This document shows, one piece after another, positions 27,001-39,000 of a stretch of DNA of 64,000 bases. The position numbers and the translations under genes are program-made. The notes under the pieces were generated by a model. That model made no database searches. It worked only from the letters and a program-made list of their open reading frames with translations, and was not told the DNA's origin. The stretch is from Phoronis australis (Eukaryota > Phoronida > Phoronidae). Location of the stretch: contig NMRA01000001.1 of NCBI GenBank assembly GCA_002633005.1, positions 3,044,997-3,108,996 on the forward strand. The letters run 5' to 3'. Position 1 is the stretch's first letter, and each line of letters begins with the position of its first letter.

Positions 27001-30000
27001 TACTTAAACTGTTACTTTCTAGTTTCTGTGAGTTGTTCTTTAGAGCTTAATCACAATTCTCTATCCACCAATACAATGTGAGAGTCAATTAGACCAACAA
27101 CATAGTAATTTGAGTGAAATCTTGCCAGTAGCCAGCACCACACCCTTTCAACATGGTTAACCAAGGGTCGCCGTGGAAAAAGAATTTTTGTGCTATTCTC
27201 ATTCACTTATTTTGCAGGCCCACATCTATCAGAGTTACGTTCAAAGTGATCGGTTGTTGTCACACTTGAAGGACTTACGGGCAGTTTCACAAACTAAAGG
27301 AGACTCAATTTCAAGACACAAATGGCAAGAAAATTTAAGTGATAAAAATAGTAACTACCCATAATTCAGCACTACCCATAATTCAGCACTATGAGTAGTC
27401 ATACACCGACTGCCATTATGGCTGTATGAGACTGGTAAGGTCAGGTGCTTACATGCCAAACACTTGCAAGATCTTGCATTACACCAGCATGAACTTGTCA
27501 AATGTGCAAATACCAAAGGTGCGTTCCATAGAGTAGTTGACTTCTTGCAAGATCAAAATCACTCGAGATAAATGCGAGTGTTTCACAAGTGCGTCCGAGA
27601 CCTCATTAGAGCAGACTAGCAAAATGGCCGCCACTGACGTGACTGGTCAGCAAGGCAGGGATGTTGAATTAAGGCAGAAGTTCACAATTTCCATTCCACA
27701 AACTATCAAAGATTTCTTGCCGAAGGTGTCTTATAAGTGTCTCACCTCACATTACATAACACAGCTGCATTTTAAAAAAAATGTGCCTTAGTCATAACCC
27801 TGAAAGGCCTAAGGTCCACTCTGATCCAAAGTATCAATTGCATTCGTGCAATATGCAACAGAGAAAATATCACTTTCCAAAAATCCCACGAGTGCTTATG
27901 ACGATCCACAACAGAGGCGGAGAAAGTACCACAACCACGCTTGAAAAGCCCGCCCCCATCACAGTTGTTCTAGCTTGAAGATACTAAGTCATATTAACTG
28001 TAGAATACGCAAATGAAGCAGACTCACTACGATAATCCGGAGATGAAAGAGAGGCTCATAGTGGAAACAACCCCAACATGACTTAGCAGTTTGAACAGGC
28101 AGTGAGTGCTACACAGAGTCAGACTACACAGCTAGTGCAAGTTCACGTCACGTTACCCTGAAACGCCAAGCGCCGGGCTTTCGCGTCTCGATGTAACAGT
28201 ATGGTGTACACAAGACGGACTCGGATAGCTCCTCTCCCTCCTTAGAAATACACTCAATAAAGTTAGGGTCTTATTTAATTGGAATGCATGGATGTAAATA
28301 TGGGCATACTGTCAAGTAGACAACACAGTTTTCGTAACCCCATAGCAGACTAGAGGTTAAACAACCCAGGGGTTATCAATCAATAGAAAAGTTGACTCGA
28401 TAAAGCTGTATTTAAACTGACTTCCGTGGAAAAAAACAACTTTTGACTTCAATTTTTAATCTACATAGGAAATTGATCTAGACCTATTCCTTGCTTAAAT
28501 TACATTATGATTTCTGTGCTTGGAAGAAATTAAGAGTTCGTTTTGCTTGAGATCAGACTCAACGCTTGTCACAGTGGGTCATTATATGTGCCAAGCATGG
28601 CTTCGAGAAATAAGAGCCAACTGTCATGCATTCGCAAACCCAAAAGCCATTTCTCATCCGAATGAAGTACAAGACGATTAAAGTTTTATACCTGAAAGTA
28701 GCCTAAATCAAAAGTTCGTTTCATTCATGAAATTCGGGTCTATAACACCACTAATAAGAAACAATGTACGAAGAGGATAAGAAAAGGAATGGCTTATATC
28801 AGAATAGTAAATGTTCTCTTGAAGCAATAAAAACAGGAGATACTATAAAAATAAACAGCAGCTTTGATTATAATCATTTCCATGCAGCAGTGCCACGTAC
28901 TGGTTTGGGTAATTCTCTAATAAAGTTGCACAAAATCTCTCACAATATTGCAGACACGCACAGTCCGAACGATTTGAAGACTTTTATGCGGATGCGCAAA
29001 CTGTTGAAACCATAATAGAGATGTACCAAGTTAATAGAGAAAGTACTACACACGGTGAGCATGGCAAAAATTAAGAAATGCAAATACGTCGGTCAGAAAT
29101 TTGTCTTGACATAGTGTAACATTCTTTCAAGTTGAAAATTGTGTGATTTTCCCAAATTACTCAGTGACCGTTAAGGGCATTTCAGTTATTTCATGGACAT
29201 TACTAAGTACTACAAACTGTGTTTTTGGAAAGGTTTGGAAAGCATTTTGAGATTTTGTTTTCTGTCCTTAATGGGTGGGAGCTTCATGTAATTTACGGAA
29301 AGGAAGACTTGGATTCAGTGAAAATGTGAATGGCCATCTCATTACTATGTTACAGTAAAAAGTAAGACAATATTTGGAGTCACTAAAACTACTGCATACA
29401 TACACAATTGTATAGTCCATAATTGCTAGAATAACGGAGATCGGTAAAGATTTAACACATCAAATGTCTGAGACATTAATGTTACAGTTCTCAGCGTAAC
29501 ATGATTGTAAAAAATACTATTTTACAACACTGACAAATATACAAGAAACAAATATGAAACATCTCAATGTACAATAAGTTATTCAAACAAAAGCAAAACC
29601 GTGTTTAACAAACAAGGTCTTAAAATAATCCAAGAGGTACCGCAAACACCAAAGGCTGGAACAAAAGGGGGTTATAAAAATGTATAAAGTAAAAACATAG
29701 CAGTCAAATGACGGCCAGGCCACGTGATATTAATACTGGATGACCTCAGTAAACAATAGACAAACATTGAATGACAAAATCATTCATTAAAATTGATATC
29801 ATCATCATCATTATCAAATGTGCCAACGTTTATGGCAAAGCATCTCTTCAAAGATAAATAATTTTCTTTGATTTTGGAGCAACCAAAGAAATTTTTAGAT
29901 AGAAATCTCAGTACCAGCTTTAACACAGAAATTTAAACCTCTGACCACATACAAAGCAGTTAGAGTGATGCCAGAGTCGAAATATTTTCTAATTAAAGTA

Positions 30001-33000
30001 AGTGCTTTATAAGAAAAATTCAGCATACCTTAAATTTTAGTGTTGGCGTCTTTATGTGTTGCCTTTCGGTCATGGCCAGCAAGGTCATTTCAAGGTCATG
30101 CACTCTGGAAATTGAAAAGGCTTTCCATTTAGATTTATACATAATTTTTTAATTTGAGTTCGATTGTTTGCTGGTCTTTGACCAGATGAAGTCTGATACA
30201 CTTTGAAATTGGCTGAATAAAGCTATTCAAACCATGCATTGAATCAATTAAACCATTGCATAACACCTCTTTAATAACTAATGAGACAGGCATGCTCATA
30301 CCGATTACTAATGTGCAGAATGTTAATTTCTGAGAGCACATAGAATTCCACTTAGTGATAACTATAGACTGAGAGCGCATGACATCATAAATTGTGATGT
30401 ACTTGAAAACATTGCAAAACCTAAAAAAAATCTATAAAAAAACAACACCGATTCTATACCTACACAGGCTGGATAATGTTTCAATCAGTAAATTCTTGAA
30501 ACAAAACCGACATGTTCAATAAAACTGACGTTACATCAAGGCGTGTAATGTTTGGGCAGGATGTTTGAACCTACTCTTTTCGTTTCCGCTCCAGACTGGC
30601 CACTAGATTCGAAGCTCCTTCCACCGCATGGCTGACCTCCTCCTGAAACATGTACACATCCAACATCAGTCCAAGAAGGTTTAGTGTTCACTTTTAAGCG
30701 TTAGTGAACACCCGTGTCACCATCACGCAATGAAATTGTGAATTCAAAGGCAGTGCTTAATATGATAAATTAATATTAAGTTTAAAACATTATAAATTTA
30801 AAAAATTTGAATTAAACTGGCTTTCTCCATCAACAATGGAGAGCGCCACACATCACAACTGCATCGGCTGAAATATCAACCATGAGGTATTTGAGTACTA
30901 GGGCACAAACAATCTCTTGAATGAATTATCTTAGTTTTTTTCTTTATAATAGTTTGGTAGTAGCCCTTCTGTAACACAAACTTTGTTGAACACACAACTG
31001 AACTTTTTGTTTGCAAGCTTGATACTGAGTCACTTGTAGTGTCTAAACAATCTTCTTTCTTCAGGTATGTAGCTATGCAGCACAACACCGAGAGACATAA
31101 CAAACAAGCAAATTAAAACGTTTCTTATATGTTCATTCCACTTATTGCCTGATGATGAGACATGCAGTCTCAAAATACAATTAGTGTTTTAATACAGTAA
31201 GTTGTGGGATGCCATTGTAACATCTATAGGTCTGGATAACACTGTAAAAGTTCACAAACACCCAGCACAGAAATCATAAGCTATAGCCATAACAGCAAAA
31301 ATACAAAATCACCACAAAATCAGCATTAGACCCTTCCGAAAATCAACATCAGTCATGGTCTCCTCATCAGGAACACAACTGCTGCAATTCATAATGATCC
31401 TTTGAGAAGTTTGGTGGATAAAAAGGCAGACGTGAAGCTGCCTGTTTTCCAAATTTCATCAATAAACTCTAAAGTTACAGAGGTAAATGCCAAACTAAAG
31501 TTGCCACAAGGGGGCACAACTTTAGCCAGATTGGTGTGAAACCTCCTCCTCTCCATAGGAACATATTTGCCAAATTTCTTCCAAAGACTTAGGGAGATAC
31601 AGTCGTAGATGCAAACAACAAAATTGACACTAGGGGTCGCCAGAGTAGACAAACCCCGTCCGAAAATCAGCATCAACCAGTCTTCCCATCAGGTGCATAT
31701 CTGTCAATAAATGATCCTTTGAGCAGTTTGGAAGATAAAAAGGCGGATATCAAAAACATGCTCAAAATTTTTTTAAATTGCCACCAGTTGGAACAGAATG
31801 CGTCAAATCCATCAGGAACTCCAAAGATACAGAGGTAAACGTGAAAAATTAAATTGCCGCTAGGGAAAGCGAAGTTGTAGAATCAGTCCGAAACTCGCCG
31901 TCATTTGTTGTCAGCTCCATAGGAACCCGTCTGCCAAATTTCATTTAGATCTTGTAAGGAGTTTAGAATATACAGCCACAGACATTCGACACGCAGATAG
32001 AGATCACAGCAATACACCACCACATATTAATACCGTATATAGACGCATAAAAAGGTAACGCAGCTATAATAAAGCTTGCTAGCAACAAGCTGCTGTGTAA
32101 ACTGACATTTGCTGAAATGACTTACTATCGCCGTGGCAACATATTGGTCGTAGAGTTCTATAGGATTCCAGCCAGTGATAATGTCATATGTGATAACACA
32201 ACCTGAAAGGAAATGGAAACAATTAATTTGTTTAAGTATGCTGCTTAAAACGTTTTCATGCTAGTCAGTTTCAAATTACACCGAGTACTTTGATTCATTG
32301 TTAGCATTAGAGTCTTTCTCAATTTTCTTCTTAGTCTAAATAAGTCACTTAAAAGCATTTATCAAAAGCAGCTGTAACCTAGGCTTCAATAAATTTGATC
32401 ACAATTTAGGCGTTTTTTTTTTCAGTGAAATGACCGAGATCTTGATGATTATGTTTTTGATAGTTTTTTCCAGACACCCGTTTGTGTCTAATAGAATATA
32501 AAGATGACATTTTCAAGTTCCCTTCAAAATTTGTGTGTTTTCCATACACATAAATTTTCATGGAAATTGCCGAATTTCCTAACAACGCAAATTTCTTCGT
32601 ACAACACTTACAAACCCAGTTTCTTTAATAAATCGTGTCTTTCTAAAGCCTTTTAGCTCAAGAACTGCTGTCAAAAAGAGAAGTCATCAACATTCCTTGA
32701 CTTTTGACAGCCCACCTCTCCAGTTAAAAGGCCATGAAAGAAATTCCCAGACACTTTGCAGCAGATACAGACATAGCAGAATTGCTGGGTAGTTGCCAAC
32801 AGGGAAATATATCATCATACTATAAATGGTCACCCTATGGATATTACTGTAATGAGTAACTAGATAGAAGAAAAACTTAATAGGAAACAAAATTTGCAAA
32901 TTTTGGGCTAAAAATATGTGTTTGACTGTGCAAAATTCAGCAGCTCCATGAAAAATCATGTTTTTTGAAAAAATGCAATCATAAAATTACAAACATTGCT

Positions 33001-36000
33001 TTCGTGCACATGAAACGATTCTGTGATCAACAAGGATCTTAAAAACATGCGTGAGGTTTTATGGGTGTACTATTAATACCTTTAAAGGTAATTTAAGAAA
33101 TTTGATCTAAGGTAATGAAGGTACCCTATGTACTTTAGAAATTTCTTGGCAGTCATTCTTTTAACCAGTCAAAAATAACTACTAGTCACAATAGATTTAA
33201 CACAGTTACTGTAAAACATTTAACATTTAGCACTGTTAAAACACTGTTAAAACGCTGTTAAAACGCTGTTAAAACGCTGTTAAAACGCTGTTAAAACGCT
33301 GTTAAAACGCTGTTAAAACACTGTTAACAGTGTCAGATTGCTGTTGGGAACTAAAACGATATCAAAATCTTAATCTCTTCTTAAATTGTGAAGTATTTAA
33401 CAGTGTCCAAAAGATCAATTTAAAAAGAGACCAAGATTTTGAAATCGGTTTAGTTCCCAACAGCAATCCAACACTAAAGTCATAAAAGTTATCAACAAAA
33501 TGAGACAACAACATCGGCAGGTACATCAGTACGGCAAAACATGTCAAACAAAAATGTTAATACCTAGAGAGTGAGCCACAATGGAGACTTTGCCACCGTT
33601 GGCTTCAAAATAAGGATGCCTAACACAAAACATGCCGTACAATCGATTCAGCTCTGTTTGCAGACCGTGAGTGATCTAGAGAAAATCAAAAGAAATCATA
33701 ACACACAGCAACACAACTGTAGGACTGTGCACACAAAGGGGGGGATGATTTTGGACCTGTGAGCTCGTTGTCGGTAACAATTTTAAGCTAATCACATTTT
33801 TTGTCACAAGAATTCTCACATTTTGCACCTTTTTATTTGAGCCAACAAATACAGTCGCAAAAATCTGACAACTACACCTTTTCATAAAAGTCAGTCAGAA
33901 TTAAAAACATATTTAAAAAGTCATTGAAAATTAGTGACACTAAAAAAAACATTCAGAATTATTGACACATTTAAGCCAATCAGAATTAATGATACATTTA
34001 AGCCAATCAGAATTAGTGATACATTTAAGCCAATCAGAATTAGACACAGAAGTCAATCAGGATTCGTGGCATGTCTAAACGAACACTAATGATGTTAAGC
34101 ATGACTACCATAAAACCTTCATTGTGTTTATGGACTGACGGAAGCAAACATCATGTCAACAATGCCAGTCAGCTATTGAATAACGCACTTTGTAAAGGAA
34201 GCTGGCGTGTACTTGAAAATAATCATGAAACGACAACTAGAGGCATCCACAGGGCTACTGAATTGTCCAGTCCGACACTGGACAAGTGGTCAAACTCAAC
34301 ACATGAAAATACAAACAATGGAATTAATGATATGCACAACTTTTAAAATTCAAAAATAATATTTGTTTCCATAAAAATTCTTCAGCTTAGGACATGATAT
34401 GGATAAAAGATGAAATTCTGTTAGACACATTTCCCAGCAAAATGGGTTTAGTGTTACCTAGTTGTCATAGTTTGTATTATAAAGCTGTCGCAAAATAATA
34501 TTAGGAAAATTTTCGTAGCAACAAAGTAAGGTTTTGAAAAATTGAAATGTGCAAATTTTGGCACACATTTTAGTCCAACATTGAAGAATTTTCATCATTT
34601 AGTAAAACGGATCCTTTTGGACAAATCATGAGAGATTCATAGCACGTCAGCACACTCATGTCTAAAATTCTATAGAAAGCTGAACAGACGAAGGAGTAGT
34701 ATTAATTTGCACCTCTTTACCTAGAGAGTGTCCAATAACTGACACCTTACCCCCACCTGCCTCAAACATGGGGTGTCTGAGAACAAAGCGGGAGTAAAGT
34801 TTGTTCAGCTGTGACTGTAATCCATGTGTTATCTAAAACAGCAGCAAGGAAGAGAGCAATGATCACTGTAGATCAGTTTAAAATTGAGGACTTTCACCGA
34901 CAATCACCCATTTTTAAGTAATATTTGACAAGAGAAAGGTTAACACAGAAAGTAAATTGTGAATCGGGTAATTCGATGAAAATGAGCTGGGTAATTTTGC
35001 TTTCACAGAATGAAGTTTCATCAGTTTTTTAATAGGAGCACCATTTGTTAACTTTTCTGAAAACTACAGTGGTTTTGCTAAGTTTTACCTACAAATGGTG
35101 CGATATTTAATGAACACATTTTCTTAAGATCTAGGGAGTGCTTTACAAACACATCCCTCAATAGTGACAGTGAAACGTTATTATTTGCAATATGGCACAG
35201 GATATTTCAGGAAGATTATTAATGAATTTTTTGAAAGTAGGAAAATATTTGCAATGAATACTTTTTACATTTGACAGAGACAAGATCGGAAAATTGAAGT
35301 TTAGAAATTAAAGAAGTGAGTCTTTGCATCATATTAAAATCAAAAGCACTTGAGAATGTTTATCCTTTAAAATATGTGATTTTTTAAAATCATATGAACA
35401 ATAACATCATTTCATCAAAATTTCAGAGTGACACTTCTAACTACCTGTTGGGTGTCGAAGTCTCTTCAAAAATATCTGATTTGAAGAAACTGTAGAATGT
35501 GTCCCCAAGCATTGCGTAAAAAAATATGACAAATCGCACTCAAGATCATAAATCATTGTCTACGATGTAGAATACTGTTGTGTCACCACAACGTGAGCTA
35601 ACCTCAGATCTGTAGAGAGGGCTGGTGTAGTACAATATGTCCATAGCACTACTGTTGAGCAAGTGTCTCAGTCCCTTCACCTTCTGTGGTGTGATCGAGT
35701 CAACAATATCTATAAAAGAATGGTGATGCTCTGTCACGTACACAATAGTTCAATATCTATCCAATAAAAGTTGAGTAGTTCCGTCGGAAAATGGCAAAAC
35801 AACAAAAGCCAAATTTGTTGAAAACTGTCCAAGACGTCTTATTACAGAGGTCAATAAAATTAGTGCAAACAATTAACATCTATGGCCTCCATCAGCATAT
35901 GTTTAATTTCGTGATTATTCAAAACATCCTATCTTTGATGTCTACACCACCATGATAAAGATGAGGGTAGCAGAAATTTTAGCCTTTCACTGTTTTGTGA

Positions 36001-39000
36001 TAATTAACCTGGACGTATAAGATTAATTAAAAGTGAAAGTCAAAATAATCGGTATATATCAACCATGATCATCCCCAGTCTCACAATAACTTTGTAAGGG
36101 CCAACATCATTAAGTCCTCATCATCGGCAGTATCACTGTCATTATCTTTTGTGATTGTAACAATGAGTAATGATTAACCTCCATCTAATTTCAGCGATGA
36201 CCTCCACTCCACAGGTAAGAATTCTGCTCTCTCTTCACTGGCATCATCTGAGAAGAGCTTCGACTTGATGCGGGTCACAGTGTTTCGAAGGCTGCAAATA
36301 GACGTAGACGGTGGCATCTGTCATCGTAGATGATTGACACTGTTTAAATGGACAATTATGGCACATCCCATTATCAAACAATGGAACGTAAAACTCAGGT
36401 TGTTATCTAGGGGTCTAGCAGACATGCTGGCAAAATGCAGGGAAAAGGGTCTTAGAGTATTTTGTGGAATAATGTAATGCTACACAATACTAAAGAACTC
36501 CTATCAGCTTTAACATACTCTGAACAACAGCGGACGATGCGTCCCGTGTCCATCTTCTGTCCAATCCCATGTACCACAAAAACCAGGTGCGAGATGTCAG
36601 ATGGCTTGTCATCCATTCTCGACTCGTACGCATAACCTCGCTCTAGTCGGGTGCCAGCTGTAACCAGAAAAAACAGTCCTTTTAGTTCCGCTAAATTGAA
36701 ATGACTATGTTGCTAAAATCGGTCAAAAAGTTGAAAACGAAAAAAGCGATGAAGACGTGCATTAAGAATAAATGACGTTTCAGTATATTCCATGTATCAT
36801 CAGAAGGATTATAGTTCCAAGACAGTCAATAGACAATACAGTCAGTAACGGACAATCAACAAATAATACAATCTTTAACGGGCAGTCCATTGAATAAACA
36901 ATCAGTAACGAACAGTCCACAAATACAATTAGTAATGGACAGTCAACAGATACTACATCCTCCACATCAATGTGCAAGTGGCCTAACAGAACAATCTCCA
37001 AAATTCAAGACGTAATACGGTGGACTCATAGGAATTTTATTTTTACAATGTTCTATCAAAAACAAGTAGACAAAAGCAAATGCCTTTTGATTTATATATC
37101 CTACACTGTAGCTACCGTTACACAATACTTTGGAAATTATGGGCATTCACAACGTAATTCCATGAAAAAGAAAACAATAATTTATGGCAAATTTGGCTTA
37201 ACATTTTTGTCTGAACTTGGTAAGATTTTACCTGTCTACTAAGGTGATCTGCCTCATTACTTCAGTTTACATGACCTATTTACACTACACCTACTTACAT
37301 TTCTGCATACCAAACGTCTGCCGCACGCTGCGGTACACACGTGACGATGTAGACTCACTGAACACATAAACTTCCATTGGACTGTTCCAGTCAACGTGAA
37401 ACTCCTTGAACTTCATATTATGCACAACTGAAATATAGAAAAATATTTTTGTAAAGTCCCATGCCATGCCAATTAGATAAAGTTTAACACCTCACACCTC
37501 AAACTGAAATAAATCCGGTTAGTGGTAGTGAATCTTGCCTTAGAAACAATCAACAAACTCCAATCTATCCATAGCGGTATTTTGTGTGATAACGAATGGC
37601 AGCTCAACAACTAAAATACAAGCCGCTTCCATGCACAAAGTAAAACAATGGTTTTCATAGATGGCGCTGCATCACTAGAATTGATACTTCAACAGCTTAC
37701 ATTCCCATAGTTAAAGAATAACATTTTCTAGTAGCTACTACTATTCACTACTTGCACAAATTCGCCATTATGCTTGAAAACGAGGTGTTGTGTCCAATCT
37801 ATAAATGGTTCTGCATGTTTGGAATGCGTGCTTTCACGTTTGTGTAGTTAAAATTGATGCTAAAACGAGGTTTTGTGTCCTAAACAACAATGCACAACAA
37901 TCATTTTTTGCAGCGCCACCAGAGTGCAAGTAATGAATTGCTATGACTCTTATAACAACAGAACTAAAAATAAAAGCGTTGCCAACGGACTTGCATGCTG
38001 TTGGGGGTTCAAAATCAAGGCTTTATCGACTGAGGCATATTGAATGCTGTGTTTAGAGTCACATGCACGCCAACTGAGCATGACACACGCACATTGAAGA
38101 GCCAGTAAATCTGTTTACTGAGAAGTTAACTAGCGATGCTAGCTTTGGTCTGAAAGAAGTTGAATATTTGCACTGAGAGACAATCCTCAACGTGTTTACG
38201 TTGGTGTGAATGGTACTTTTTGAAAGCTACTTTCACACTTACAAGCGGATAACTTTCCACAAAAGGATTCGTCTAACCAAGACATTTCTGACAATCTGCT
38301 ATGATATCGCCCTCTCAATAAAGTGGAAATATGATATAATTGGTCTACCAACTGATCAAAAATGGTGGTTATTTAATGAATTGACTTAGGTTGAGGAGAA
38401 ATGTACTCCTTGTTTCACTTGCACTGACGAGAACAAATAACAAGTTTACTGTCTGGTAACCATTAGAACGTTCATTAATATTGAACGAACAGCTGGACTA
38501 GAATAATTGAACTCAGCACAAACATATACATATCACACTATGGTAAACTCTCACAAATTTGAAAACAATATTATAGAAAAACAAATTTCTATTTTATAAT
38601 TTCCATTCTTTATAAAAAATTAGCAACACTAACAAATGATTTGTCGCTTTAAAGTTCTCCAACATATCTTCCATAAAATAATGATTTGGAAATTGTGAGC
38701 ATGATCACAAGAATTTCAATTAAGCCTTTGCAAAATCTAAACGGATCAATTTCGGTAAATGTTTGCGTCATAAATAAGTGACATTTTCCCGCGAGTTTCT
38801 TCAACTATATACACTTTCACTGAGGGAATCCAGCATACTCCAATGTCCAAACACTAACGAGAATACTATACATCTAGCCTCTACAGCAATGTAGTGCAGT
38901 AGAAATTGTATTGACTCATCCAACACTAATTGCAACATGAAGATTGTAATTATTTATTGGATTGCGATTAAGTCTCGTAAGTAATTACACTGTAGGTAGA

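Noticed and set aside
33231-33325. Short regular repeats as a possible CRISPR array
   Set aside because: Units are 11 bp with no spacers, in an animal intron; a minisatellite.
36780-37001. Repetitive VDCPLLIV-like peptide on the minus strand
   Set aside because: It is the translation of a minisatellite, not a gene.
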